DNA of 64,000 bases from Mytilus edulis (lineage: Eukaryota; Mollusca; Bivalvia; Mytilida; Mytilidae): contig NC_092349.1 of the NCBI RefSeq assembly GCF_963676685.1, positions 61,703,881 to 61,767,880 on the forward strand, in the 5' to 3' direction. Both the position numbers and the translations under genes were made by a program. The notes beneath the pieces were generated by a model that saw nothing but the letters and a program-made list of their open reading frames with translations, was not told where the DNA came from and did not search any database. Shown here piece by piece: positions 1 through 11,879 of this stretch (within the stretch, counting starts at the first letter, position 1; each line of letters begins with the position of its first letter).

Positions 1-190
1 ACGTGTAATTTTTGGGGCCCTTAAAAGCTTGCTGTTGGGTGTCAGCATAGGCTCCGTGTTGAATACCGTACCTAGAGCTATAATGGTTTACTTTTATAAA
101 TTATGACTTAGATGGAGAGTTGTCTCATTGGTACTCATACCACATCCTCCTATATTTATACACTAGGTTGTTGATTTCTGAATTGCCTTA
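1..190 (+). repeat. Dispersed repeat B, truncated by the window edge
   Basis: Matches 29,880-30,060 (GGGGCCCTT.., GCTCCGTGTTGAA, CTATAATGGTTTACTTT, GAGAGTTGTCTCATTGG). Confidence 0.7.
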
Positions 191-1723
191 TATTTTGCCA
201 TGTCGGTGACTTTTACCGCTAGCTATACGGTATTGCATTTTGTCTTTGTTGAAAGCCGTTGTCGACTAACGCTGTAAAACATCCAATGAAAGTTGGTCTC
301 TGGAGATAATGTCTCGTTGACTCATCACATTAACATTTCTCATTTGATATATATTGAGATAATATGATTTTATGTTAGAAAAATTATTATGTTTAAAATA
401 ACCTATACATTTTTATCCAAACCTACCTAATTAACAAAAAAGTTTGAGAAAAGATTAAATGTTTCACAATAAGGAAGAAAACAATTACTGGTCTGTATCA
501 ATGTAGGAAAGTATAATGAAATAAAAAAATGTCATAAATGAACATATGCCTCTTGATTTAGATTAATTTTTATTATGAAAGCTTAAACGTATTTAAAAGT
601 CAAGGATGTCTATAAAATTAAGGGGCTACATGATAAGAAGAAACACACATATAAGAGTCACACCATACCGTCAAAATATCTTTTCCTTCAACCAGCATAA
701 CACAATCTTATAATCACCGTTAACGTTGTAGTTGTAGCATAACTCGTATAGAAGTTGGTAACAAGTATGTGCAAAATTACAAATATTCATATATACGTGC
801 TTACCTCTGTGGTTTTGCTATTAAGCTCGCCTCGTTATTAATATACCTGCGTGATTAAGACGTCATAATTTCCTTTAACATATGTAAATTCTGTTCTTTA
901 TTTATTGTCGAGTAGATTAAGTATTTGCAAGTGCACTTCCTTAACAATATAGTACTTTCCATTAAATCGGGTTACCTATTGAACTACATGATTTCATATT
1001 TGATATAAATAGATATCACTAAATATCACTTCCTTATATTTTTTACTTGTACTTTTAATGTTTTTATGAAAATAAACACATTTTAATTTTTAAAATAAGA
1101 AAATAAAAGATGTTTCTTAATCGAATAAACATAAAAAGCAACAACAATAAACTGTTTTAGCTCATAAGTAACAAATACAAGAAATGAAATTGAAAAGTAT
1201 TATACGCTATTGGTTAAAAGTGGCACTATCAAATTCATGTTAACCGATTTGATTTATAAATTACAAAATATCAAAAGTAGAAAATAAAGAATTGACTGGG
1301 AATGAGGTCGAGAAAATATAACTTCTTTTAGTATGTATTTTCGTCAAGACGCCATCTAATTAACCATCGAGGTTGCAAGTGAATAATTCATCATGAATGT
1401 TTTTGGGTTATTTTGACAAAATTGAACCATACTTGACAGGAATGTTTGAATTAATCAGTATTACAAAGGGAAATATATCACATTCAGTTTAATCAACATA
1501 AAAGTCTTCTTTTAGTGTAATACAACTAAATCATAGTACGTCACATCCAGTTGCATACAGAAATAGATAGAAAACAAAATATTCTCTTGACAGTTCATTG
1601 CAGTAAAACATCTTGTGCATTTCAAAACACCGTTTTTTTTATTTGGGGTTTCTATAGAATATTTTGGAAACCTGAGGTTACATGGTTCCTAAATAAAATT
1701 AAGAATTGAAATGGGGAATGTAT
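191..1723. other. AT-rich stretch, nothing recognised
   Basis: No convincing ORF, RNA gene or repeat seen. Confidence 0.4.
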
Positions 1724-2324
1724 TTAAGGTGGTATGGGAGTCTAAAATAAAAATGATAGAATTTGTTCATACTTTGTTAAAACGTTGTATCTATTGATAT
1801 ATGTTGAAAAATATAATAAAAATGATAGGTCACCGCGCATTTTCTCAAGCTACACGACGGGACAAAATGACACATTTTGTATGGATTATACAGGAAAAAA
1901 CACCATTTTGTGATTAGAAACTAAACAAAATGATAGAATTGTTAAATACTTCAGGAAAAGATAGCTTTCAGACACTGCTTTGAGAATATCAAAAGAAAAG
2001 ATAGGGTCACCGTACGTTTTTCCCGGCTACAATACAAAATAGGAAAATTCCATACAGAATCCTTCAGAAAATGCACTTGTTTTAGAGTTACCTCCCCTTA
2101 AAATGCCAATTTTAAAAAAAATAAAAACAACCAAAAATAATGAACATTTGCAAAAATATCAATATTTTGAAGTTATATTCTGATAAATTGGTACTTTTAA
2201 ATGAAAATGTACATTAAACATCTGCATTCCTGCATCAAATTTTGCTAACTTGATGGAAAATCTGGACCTTTGATTCTCTGTTTTTTACAATCCAAGATGG
2301 AGGAAGACACCCATACCACCTTAA
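1724..2324. mobile_element. TTAA-flanked element with terminal inverted repeats
   Basis: TTAA+GGTGGTATGGG at 1,724-1,738 is mirrored by CCCATACCACC+TTAA at 2,310-2,324. The interior is noncoding, with several AAAATGATAG stretches. A TTAA target suggests a piggyBac-type MITE; this is inferred. Confidence 0.6.
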
Positions 2325-2470
2325 GAGACAACAACCCAACCAAAGAGCAAAAAACAGTCGAAAACCACCATAGGATTTTCAATACAGCGGGAAAATCCTG
2401 CACCCGAAAGCGTACGCCTCTAAACAAAAATGTGTACCAGAATAGTGATGATGGACGCAATACTTAACTC
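2325..2470 (-). repeat. Dispersed repeat C, reverse copy
   Basis: Shares the GAGACAACAACCC...AAAACAGTCGAAAACCACC block with the copies at 13,340-13,450 and 30,860-31,000, on the opposite strand. The short ORFs across it are not genes. Confidence 0.55.
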
Positions 2471-2639
2471 CGAAATATATAAGAAACTAAAATTAAAATT
2501 GTTACTGACAAAAATCTGACTTGGGACAGGCGCAAAAATGTGGCGGTTTTAAACATATTTTTGAAATTTCAACCTTTCCCTTATAGCTCTACCCAATGTA
2601 GAAAAAACAAACACACAGCAATACACAAAGTAAAACTCA

Positions 2640-3010
2640 GTTTAAAAGAAGTTCGCGTCCGATATCAGAATAAGTAACAAAAGAAACTAAACAAAATGAC
2701 AATGATACATAATTTTACAAACGATTACTATAGCAGTTACAGACTTGCAAGCAACAGACCTCAATTGAAAGAGGGACGTAAGAAACCAGAGGGAAAGTCA
2801 AGCTCGTGGATTGAATATAAACTGACACCACCATAGCAAACAAAGAAAAAGATAAATGGACAAATAATTGTACAGAAGACACAACATAGAAAACTAAAGA
2901 CAAAAAGGTCAGGAAAGGTAAGCAGATCTTGCTCAACATGTGGCACCCGTTGTAATGTTAATGTTATTACAACCCTAGTAAATAGTCTAATTCGGTAGGT
3001 CACATTCGTT
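2640..3010 (+). repeat. Dispersed repeat F
   Basis: Shares AGAGGGACGTAAGAAACCAGA-type sequence and a CACCATAGC...AAAAAGA block with 43,800-44,100; weaker relatives lie at 11,000-11,200 (reverse) and 56,150-56,350. Confidence 0.6.
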
Positions 3011-3039
3011 AAAATGGAAGGGTATTGTAGTTACGGCAT

Positions 3040-3260
3040 ATAGAGGAATATATCCAATATCATCTGTGAAACGGTTATGCCATAATGGTTAAACAACTCG
3101 TGATGGCGTCAGTAAAATGTACGAAGAGATTATTCCAACTTCCCCATTTGGAACTTTTGGTTTAATAGCTTCCTTGTGAGCAGCAACCATCTATCAAGGA
3201 TATCATCATAGAAAATACCGGGTTGGGAAAATCGTATCAATTGGGATATATATACTTCTT
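3040..3260 (-). pseudogene. PLE reverse transcriptase C-terminal relic
   Basis: Homologous to 44,070-44,330, whose minus-strand translation (SSLRKIYGHHHELVDRYG) is the C-terminal tail typical of Penelope-like RTs. Frame broken. Confidence 0.5.
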
Positions 3261-3689
3261 ATGCAGGTGCTGCTCGAATGTTGCTGCATAGAAATGGCAA
3301 TTTCACAATTGGGAAGCTGAACTCATTTTTTTTGTCGTGAAGTTTTGTGTTCAACCGACTCTCATTGTCAATTTTTAAATCAAGTCAAGATATGAGGCAG
3401 ACTTAACTATATCTCTGGTATCATTTATCTCTAGTTCGATTTAAAATGTGTACAACAGTCACCAAATTTTAAATTATTTAATAGGAAAACAATATCTATT
3501 TAGCGGAAAGTAAAGTAAAAAGAATATTGTTTCTTATCTTTCTTCCAAAGAAGTTCCTGTATGAAGTCTGCCTCATAATAAAGATGGAACAAGACGGCAA
3601 GAATCTATAACACTGACTGAAAGATCATGTTTGCATCATATGAATATCAAGCACAATTTCTCCGGTAAGGGGGTGAGTATAAAACCATC

Positions 3690-3940
3690 ATAAAATATAT
3701 GAGAGGAACATAACCCGTATTATGTCAACAACTGGTTTTAGAATAAATGTGTTTATTTCCGATGTAAACACCGTATAAGTGAATTAATATTAAAGCCAAA
3801 ATATGCCATCTTTAATGGTAAAGATATCAAGATCAAGAAAGAGGCAGTGTTCATTGTTAATTAGTATTATTTTGATTTAAAGATAGCACAACAGGATAAC
3901 TGAAGTCGTCATTATAATAATATGTACATCATTCGATAAT
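3690..3940 (-). pseudogene. PLE RT relic, post-catalytic segment
   Basis: Aligns with 49,610-49,880 (CATAACCCGTAT, AACAACTGGTTTTAGAATAAA and the following block), where the minus strand encodes FRYLDDILALNN. The frame here is disrupted. Confidence 0.45.
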
Positions 3941-4700
3941 AGAACACCATATACGCTTCAAATATTTAATGGACCTTTTGCACATCGAAGACATACTTAA
4001 CCATGAAAACTTAACATTGATCAATGAACCCTAAAAATGAAGTTAAGGTCATGCAAGGTTCTTTATCGACCGTTAGAATATTCTAAACGTGGCGTACGTA
4101 TGATAGTGACGTCACAAAGTGGAAAGGTCACAAACACGTACAAGGTTAAGAATACGAAAGTATAGGGGCTCGAGAACAAATACGGAATTTAAACTTTTAT
4201 TAAACCTGTATTATAACATGTATAAGTAAACTGATAAACTGATAAACATTATAATGAACTACATCAACAAATGAAAACACCTGAGCATGAGGTTCCTGAC
4301 AATATGCCATTAATTTTTTCTTTGTTTTGTAATGATTAAGATTATAACACAATGATGACTGCTGTATCCTAATTTTTTACATTGTTATTTATTATGTCTG
4401 TTTGTGTTTCTCACACATTGTTGTCAATATAATGGAATATTATATGACTGTCGTATATTTGATATTTTTCTTTTAGATGATACAGATATTCAACCTAGTG
4501 TTGTCTGCACTTTTGTATAGACATGAATTATTATTGATATAGTCATAATTATAAATCAACTGTTAATAAAACTGAATATTTGAAACACTTAGGATTTCCC
4601 ACCCCCGGAAAATAAAACCATGATAGCAGTTTTTTGCCAAGCCTTTGAGGATTTTGGGAACTCGATTCTCTTCAACATGGTACTTTTTTAGTTTTTTTTA
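3941..4700. other. No gene seen
   Basis: AT-rich; the end belongs to the hammerhead-type repeat at 4,560-4,745. Confidence 0.4.
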
Positions 4701-4704
4701 TTCG

Positions 4705-4745
4705 AGCGTCACTGATGTGTCTTTTGTAGACAAACACGTGTATTA
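4705..4745 (+). ncRNA. Decayed hammerhead motif
   Basis: GCGTCA followed by CTGATGT and CAAA; catalytic bases are altered and the 3' half is lost. A GCCAAGCCTTTGAGGATTTT module at about 4,640 matches the one upstream of the motif at 22,078. Confidence 0.4.
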
Positions 4746-5040
4746 ATCTGTATTTCTGTAGTGTTGCTAGTAGCGGTGATATATAAAGTAGATATCTGTA
4801 TTCGTGTAGTGTTGCTAGTAATAGTAATCTCTGAATAATTTAAAATCTGTATTCTTGTAGTGTTGCTAGTAGGGTTAATAACTTAAGTAGGAATCTGTGT
4901 CAAATATAAACCATCACAGCATTTTTTATGTATACCTGTACTCAGCTGTATTGTCGACAGTATGAGTAATATTTAAGTATTAATCGTTATTCATATAGTG
5001 TTGCTTGTAGGGATAATATCGAAAGTAATATAAAGTCTCA
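4735..5040 (+). repeat. Degenerate minisatellite upstream of the ShKT promoter
   Basis: The block GTAGTGTTGCTAGTAG recurs at 4,759, 4,807, 4,858 and 4,996 (spacing about 50 bp, then about 138). Confidence 0.6.
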
Positions 5041-5348
5041 AAACATGATGCTGAAATGTCAAAATCGTGCAAATGAGAATCAACTAGACCCAAATATTAG
5101 TAAAATTATTTGTCAACAAGCTGTCATAAGTTACAATTCTAATTTTCTAAATTTCTAAATTTCACTAAGTAATATGTAAGGAGACAAACATTTACAATTA
5201 TTGTCATTTATGTGACGAAACGAAAATGACAGTCATAAAATTAGGTATTATGTGCTAATTACATGTATATATAGCATGTAATTAATATTATTTTATCATG
5301 AAGTATCTTATGATGGTTCATATTGCATATAATAACTTAACCAAATGG

Positions 5349-5405
5349 TATATATAAACATATAAAAATGTAGTTTGGTAACTGAATTTAGTCAGACCAA
5401 ACAAG
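5349..5405 (+). promoter_or_regulatory. Putative TATA/Inr promoter and 5' UTR exon of the left ShKT gene
   Basis: Two TATA-like boxes lie at 5,351-5,358 (TATATAAA) and 5,361-5,368 (TATAAAAA). An Inr-like TCAGACC sits at 5,392-5,398, so the proposed +1 (A at 5,394) is 33 bases after the second box. A strong donor (AAG|GTAAGT) follows, with the exon ending at 5,405. The next good acceptor is TTTTTTCAG ending at 7,669, eleven bases before the ATG at 7,681. This gives a very short noncoding first exon and a leader intron of 2.26 kb. The motifs are seen directly; their use as a promoter is inferred. Confidence 0.45.
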
Positions 5406-7669
5406 GTAAGTTCTATGTTCTCGTACATATGTTTTTTTTAAAGTTAGACTCCAAGACAGTTTGAAATTGAGAAATTTTCTTCAAAATCTGTTTAATGTAT
5501 TGCATTTGAACTCTTTTACGTTTTAACCTTTAATTTTTATCTTTTCAAAATTCTATGAAAAGAAATGATGACTGATAAAATGTATTCCAGAAACAGTAAT
5601 TTTTGTCTTGCACTATGCAATGATATTGATCTTTATACTTCAAAATCGTTTACCCAGCTGTCATACTTAACTGGGAAATGTATGAAACTCTTCAAAGACG
5701 ATTGAAGACGGCTATTTTCAGATTAAGGTTCTAAAATGACTTTTGGTTTTTCTCTCATTTAGTTCTTTTTTTCATTTTTTTTTTTGTTTTCCTCTCTCGC
5801 TATTTTTTTCTTCGGAAAAAACTCTTTGAATGCCTGCTTTTTTATGACTGTTTGTTACCTTGATTTATCATTCTTTTATTTATTAGCTAGATTGGAACAT
5901 CAGTTAATCTCTATATCTTATTAAAGGTAACTTATTTCACAAAAAGTTAAAAAAAAACCCCAAAACTTTAAAATGATAGAATAGACATGATAGAGGCTAT
6001 TATTTTAGATTATTATAGGATTAAACGCCTTTTTAAAGGGATTTATTGGTATATAAACTCGAACAATTCACTCACAAACAAATAACAGTCCGAAGGACTT
6101 TTATGATATGTTTTGTGAGTGGTTTGGTCCAGTTTATACACCAATAAATTCCTTTAAAAAGGCGTTTAATCCTTATAATTCTTTAAAATTGGAGATAAGC
6201 ATTATATTTTTTCCACACTCGTAACCTCTATCACACGTAAATTGTATATTTGTGTCAGTGGATAGGCATGGCGCATGAATATATTTGTTGTTTAACGCAA
6301 AAATGTGTACTCAATGAAATTTGCTATCTAATAAAAAATAAACTTCAAAAACTCTTATTATCATTCAAACGAATGTTTTTTTATTATTATTTAATTTAAC
6401 GATTAACGTGCAGCGAAAATAAATTTTATTAACGTCGGTGTTATTATCGCCGCTATCTTGTTTACATTGGTCACGAAAACAAATTCGGTCAACGTCGTCT
6501 ATCGAAAAATAAACAACGTCAAGATAAACTACCGGAAGTCCTCTCGACCAATCATATCAACGTTTTCCCTAATATGCAAATCATATAAAAATTATTACAT
6601 GGTATTTTTCACATCAGTTGTATAATCATCCTAAGGTTCAATATTAGCCCAAGGGCTGATTATACATCTAATATGTTTTTATCTTCTATCATATGCTTCA
6701 ACAATGTTGAAAAATAATAGGTTAATATATTGATCCTTTTAAGTGGTTCATAAAGTTACAAATATACGGACGTCGGACATCAGATGTAATACATCCGATA
6801 TGCAATATTTCTATCATATGCCTCAACAACGGAGAAAAAACAGTATAATACATGCTTATATTGACGATAAAAAGAATCAAGTAAACATTTTTGTAATGGA
6901 TCTAGTGTGGTGAAATGTTTGGGTTTTCAAAGGCCTTTACTTCTAATTCATTTAAGGATATCTTAGTTATTTTAGAATGTAAATGAAAAATGTGACATGA
7001 TTATGTTTTCATTTTTGGTATTACTACCATGTTTGAAATCTATTCTGTTCATATTATATCTTGACATTTTCAAATATCTTGACATTAAATGATTTAGTAA
7101 ATTCCATCTTTTAAAATGTGGATTCCATTGAGTGAACTTTAACTTTGTGTTGAAATAAGGCTATAACAAAATGGAAACAATCAATTGGTGCCTGTTAATG
7201 TAAAAGAACAGTTTTTGTTTGTAAATACGTACATTTAAGTACCAAAAAATAAATTCATCCATCATTTGTACATCTTCATATAGCATTTTTAATATATCAG
7301 ACATTAAAAAGTTACCATGCCCGTCTCAAGTATGTAGCGTTGGAAGTATGAATTCAATTCGATTTTCAAAAAATAAGAAATGGCGCTTAGCATATATTGT
7401 TTTTAACTTTGTATATACAAAATGTATTCGGGTCTCCTGAAGATATTAGCAAATGGTTTGTACTTTTGTGTTCTATATTCCCTCTCCCTATAACATTTTT
7501 GTATGGATGATAGTGTTGAAGCGATTTCTCATCTTATACATCCATCGGTTGACATCCAAATCTGTTTGATTTGATGTTGTACTTTATCTATATTTGAATG
7601 ATTTTGTAGTTCTTAAATCAAGGCGATTATTGATTTATTGCATACCATTGTTTCAAATCATTTTTTCAG
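5406..7669 (+). other. Leader intron of the left ShKT gene
   Basis: Noncoding, AT-rich. It contains the long hairpin at 6,012-6,179. I see no other gene in it; its intronic status depends on the inferred first exon. Confidence 0.4.
5989..6234. repeat. Long near-perfect hairpin (foldback MITE-like)
   Basis: Arms of about 68 bases, 6,012-6,078 and 6,112-6,179, share GGATTAAACGCCTTTTTAAA and most of the rest. A small palindrome AGTCCgaAGGACT (6,088-6,100) sits in the loop. Shorter outer matches (GATAGAGG) reach 5,990 and 6,230. Confidence 0.8.
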
Positions 7670-7680
7670 AAATACATAAG

Positions 7681-10600
7681 ATGCAGTTGTTTGTTGTCGT
7701 TCTATTCGTTGTAGTTGTAAGCAGTGCTGTTAACGGTACTATGCTTGGTAAAGGTATGGAGTTTAAGTTTGATAATTAGAATGATTAAGTGGTTAACGGT
7801 TTCGGTATTTAGGTTGGAATGTTGAAACTGATAAGTGGTTAACGGTAAAGATCAAAATATACGGCAGATTATTTCCGGATTGATTTTTTTTTGTTACCCT
7901 TGTTTTGTTTCTGCCGTTTCTAGAAATCTATCCCCCCGAATATATGAATTCAATATATATCATTGATATATATGAATTCAATTACAATAATAATGTATCA
8001 AAAAATGAATTTCCTATTTCATTTGTGAATAACATGTTAAGAAAAAGAATATTGTTTTTGTTATTATATATATATACGCATATGTTTTGGATTAAAAAAC
8101 AGATTTTAATGACGATAGGATTTTATAGGTCTTTTATAGTGTTGATCTGGATTTGCCACGTGTCACATTATGATCCTTTAGCAGTTTATCATAAAAAATT
8201 GGAGAAATAAGTTGAATGATATTGTTCAAGAATTTCTGCCTTTTTTTTAATATATGGACACGAACAGCATTGCCCATATGCATAAAGCTACTTAAGTTAT
8301 GGTTTGTTCCGAAAGGACAAATTCTCTTCATGTCATACGATAAAAAGTAAAATCACAAAAAAATGAACTCCGAGAAAAATTCAAAGCGGAAAGTTCTTAT
8401 CAAATTGCAAAATCTAAAGCTCAAACACATCAAACGAACGAAAAGCAACTGTAATATTCCGACTTAGTACAGGCATTATCATGTGTAGAAAATGGTAGAT
8501 TTAACCTGGTTTTATAGCTAGATAAATTTCTCACTTGTATGACAGTCGCATCAAATTCTATATTGACAATTAGTACTACGATAGGATTAAGTAACTTGGG
8601 GTTTTTATGCATACGGGTCCAGCAGAATACTGTCCATATCCATGTATTTAAAAAAAAACATTTATAGACCGATCATTTGGCTTCAAAAAAAGGGTATGTC
8701 TTTTTTCTGAATAATTTTTTTTTTAGTTTTACAACGCTATCACCAAAATATTTTTTCCGAAATAAGGCTTATTATTTATCTGACCTCCTAAACAATTCTA
8801 GGAATATGATTTATTAAAAGCGTCCGCGTGGAGACCGTGTATATTTCAAATTAGGTTAGTAGGGAGGCGGGACTTATTTCATACACGGTAAGTATTGGTG
8901 TTACTTCTCTTTATGTTCCATATTAGGTAAAAAGGGGGCAGGGCTAATTTCATACACGGTTAGTAATGGTGTTACGTCCCTTTATAAAAACAAAACGGTA
9001 CTGAGAACAAATCTTAAAGGTTTCAACAGACTACGAAATTGATGATTAAGATTAAAATAAATTCATAAAACACATTTAAACATAACAAGTTGTTATTGTT
9101 GACATTTGTTTTTATAGGATCAATGGAAGTAGTTTCTTAATGCTAACAGTATTGAAGACTCATTTTGATAGGTCATTCTTCTAAATTTTACACGTTAAGA
9201 TAGTCGGTAAGATAGATTTATAACATAGCGTGCTAGCCTCGCTCTCACCACACATGGAATTTATTGATCCCATACATACAGGATTACGTCACTGGCTAAC
9301 TAACAAATAATACAATATTAAAATCAGAAATCAGAAATCAGAAGAATAGTTTGTCATCTGCTTGACCACAATATGTGTATTTCTCATAAAATTGGAGATC
9401 AGAATATTGTTTTAATAAAAAAAAACATAACCCTTCTTTTGAAGTTAATTGGTCAATTCCATAGTGTACTTAGTGTCTATGACCATCGTATGTATTAAAC
9501 TGCAGGGCCTCATAGGTAGTAAACAGTATTTATCAAGATGTCCGTTGTATTATCGCTTTTTGTAGACTGTATAGACAAGGACAGAAAATGTATGTACTGG
9601 GCCAGTACTGGAGAATGCGACAATAACCCTGGTTATATGCGTGTCAGCTGTTGTAAAAGTTGTAATAGTAAGACTAAGTATACATTACAATCGTAGGTGG
9701 GAGAATACGTCATAGTTAAACGATATTTTCTGCTCGTACTACCTGCATAATTTGTAATTTCCGTTCGACGTTTTAAAAAATGTAAGCATATTATAGCAAA
9801 ATGATGAAGACATTGTTCGAATAGTATACAAATTATGAATGTTGAATAAATTGATTTTAAAGGCTACCAACCAGCGGACACACTAGATGATTGCTTCACC
9901 CCTTAATAGCACACTGCATATCATTTCCAATGTGCTGCACGACAACTGAAAGAACACAATTATACATTTAGTTAGATTAATTATTCTGGCAACTGTTTAA
10001 TGCCAAGCATGCAATGTTAGATACTTATACAGGATATCTTTACATTGCTATCGTAGTTTTAGTTACTTATAAAAGATACTTGTACCATTAATATTGTTGG
10101 TTTAGTTACTTATACAGATGCTTGAACATTTTATCGTAGGTTGTATTGACCAGAACCTTAATTGTCGTTCCTGGGCTCAAAGTGGAGAATGCTATAAGAA
10201 CCCGAATTACATGCATTCAAGATGTTGTAAAAGTTGCAATCGTGAGTATTTATTTCTTCATGTTCGTTGACAGATAACAAATTATCATCAACTTACTGTA
10301 TATGTACTTTTTCTATCGTGTACTTTTATTTGTGAATTTTGCATTGCTAATTTGTTCGCATGTATTTCAAATCAGCTTTATTCACAAATTAATGAAAAAA
10401 AATGATATCGGAATTAAACTATCTAAAGGTTAATTATTCACCTAAGTCGTTATATGTTTAACAATATCACAAAAATATGAAGATGTTTCAATTTTCAAAA
10501 AGTCATCTGTTAGATAGAGATAATTATATAATAGACTTGTTAGCAGCGCTATGGAGTTGTCATATTTGACAGGGGTATCATTTATTTTTTGTTCCATATC

Positions 10601-11339
10601 AATATTTATTGCTTTTAATTGCTGTTCTGTATGGTCACTTATGTTGTTTTAAAAAGCTACACGACAGGTGCCACATGTGAAATAGAATTTACTTACCATA
10701 CACCAGCATTTGACATCATTCCTAGTTTTCAAGGTATTCCTGTTTTCGCTTTAGTGGTGCTTGTATTTTTTAATTCTGATTTTTTTTCAATTGCCCTGTT
10801 GTGTATTCCATTAAAATACTGTCTTCCCTTTGTCATACTATATTTTCAAGTGAAGTTGCAGGATTAAAGTTTTACATGACCGATTGCTTATTTAACCATT
10901 TTGTGACGTCTTATGGTAATATAAAACTCATTTGCAAATACCCTATAAAGTGATGAGTAGTCAGTTGATATAGCTTATTAACGTCTTTATTTAAGAGTAC
11001 CATGAAGTCGTCACATTTAGCACAGAACTGCTAACACTTCTTGAACACCTGCTATCATTCCCGGTTTTAAGATGGTGTCTGTATTGCTTAATCTTTAGTT
11101 TTTTATGTTTTGTTTTGTACGCTGTTGTTTTGTTTTGTGTCGTTTGTTGTTTTTTAGAAACAGCAGACCCTGCTCTTCAAGTGGCATCCGTCTTGTTCTT
11201 TGTTGCAAAGTTACAAAATGGTAGTTTATTTCAAACTATATCAATGACATAAACTATTTTGTACATGTTTTATATTCATTAATTCATAATTTTTTTTACT
11301 GCAGACTACCCTAGGGGAACAGGAGTACTACGGAAATAG
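7681..11339 (+). CDS. Secreted protein with two ShKT domains, four coding exons (left-arm copy)
   Basis: The coding exons are 7,681-7,753, 9,566-9,667, 10,140-10,241 and 11,305-11,339 (73+102+102+35 nt), which join in frame to 103 residues and end in TAG. All introns are GT-AG. Residues 1 to about 19 form a hydrophobic signal peptide (MQLFVVVLFVVVV core). Exon 2 encodes one ShKT domain and exon 3 a second; each has six Cys with the family pattern C-x-D...C..WA..G.C..NP.YM...CC.SC. The ATG is the first after the acceptor at 7,669. ShKT domains occur in secreted enzymes, cysteine-rich effectors and channel-blocking peptides. With nothing but the two domains and a short basic tail, this is likely an extracellular cysteine-rich protein; the target is unknown. 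A poly(A) signal AATAAA follows at 11,387. A diverged second copy lies in the right arm. Confidence 0.85.
8350..8545 (-). repeat. Dispersed repeat D
   Basis: Relatives at 21,600-21,880, 52,640-52,950, 55,660-55,770 and 57,510-57,690 share a TCATACAAGTGAGA...GGTTTAAT(CC) start and a CTTTGAATTTTTC-type end. Lies in the intron between exons 1 and 2 of the ShKT gene. Confidence 0.6.
8851..8990 (+). repeat. Two-copy tandem repeat, 71 bp
   Basis: TTAGGT...ATTTCATACACGGT(A/T)AGTA.TGGTGTTAC is repeated at 8,851 and 8,922. Confidence 0.75.
10015..10139 (+). repeat. Short version of the intronic minisatellite (left arm)
   Basis: About three units of a TTAGTTACTTATA...GATACTTGTACCATT-type repeat run up to the acceptor of exon 3. 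They correspond to the longer array at 57,181-57,510. Confidence 0.65.
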
Positions 11340-11386
11340 GCAGGTTATGAAAAACATGGACAGCAATGAGGCTTACATAATTTAAC

Positions 11387-11392
11387 AATAAA
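11387..11392 (+). terminator. Poly(A) signal of the left ShKT gene
   Basis: AATAAA lies 48 bases after the stop codon. It is conserved in the right-arm copy (TTTATT at 55,349-55,354), where the surrounding sequence also aligns. Confidence 0.6.
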
Positions 11393-11879
11393 ATATATGT
11401 AATCTCTTTTGAGATTTTTAATCAACCACAGACTGAGATATGTATTATGAAATTATATTCGCCTTACTATGTGTTGAAAAATCCCTTTTAGCGCAGACTA
11501 GTTTTACTTTTCTTTATCTGAACCATTTTAAAGGATCAGTTAGCTTAACTGATATACTGTGTCCATTTCCTTGCAAATAGCATTAAACATTCTTTAAATG
11601 TTGAGTTATTCATAATTATTGTGTATTCATATCTCTTCTTAAACAGTAACTGCAATTGTATTTTGACAAATCAAAATATACAATTTATATATAATCCAAC
11701 GCGTACATGAAACGTTTTGTAGAGTACTTTTAATAAGGTATTGCATTGAAGATGTCTCCGTCAGTTAATACTACTTAAATAAATATAAAATACCTAACAA
11801 AAATTAGTACATTAAGACAGTGAAAAAAAATGTAGATACCAGGGGCATCCAATAATAGTATATGACTAATGATCAAGAC

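Noticed and set aside
2245..3003. Overlapping ORFs of 65-80 aa on both strands
   Set aside because: They lie in dispersed repeats C and F, overlap each other and show no domain or start context.
10619..10867. 82-aa ORF between ShKT exons 3 and 4
   Set aside because: It is intronic and the aligned right-arm region does not keep the frame.
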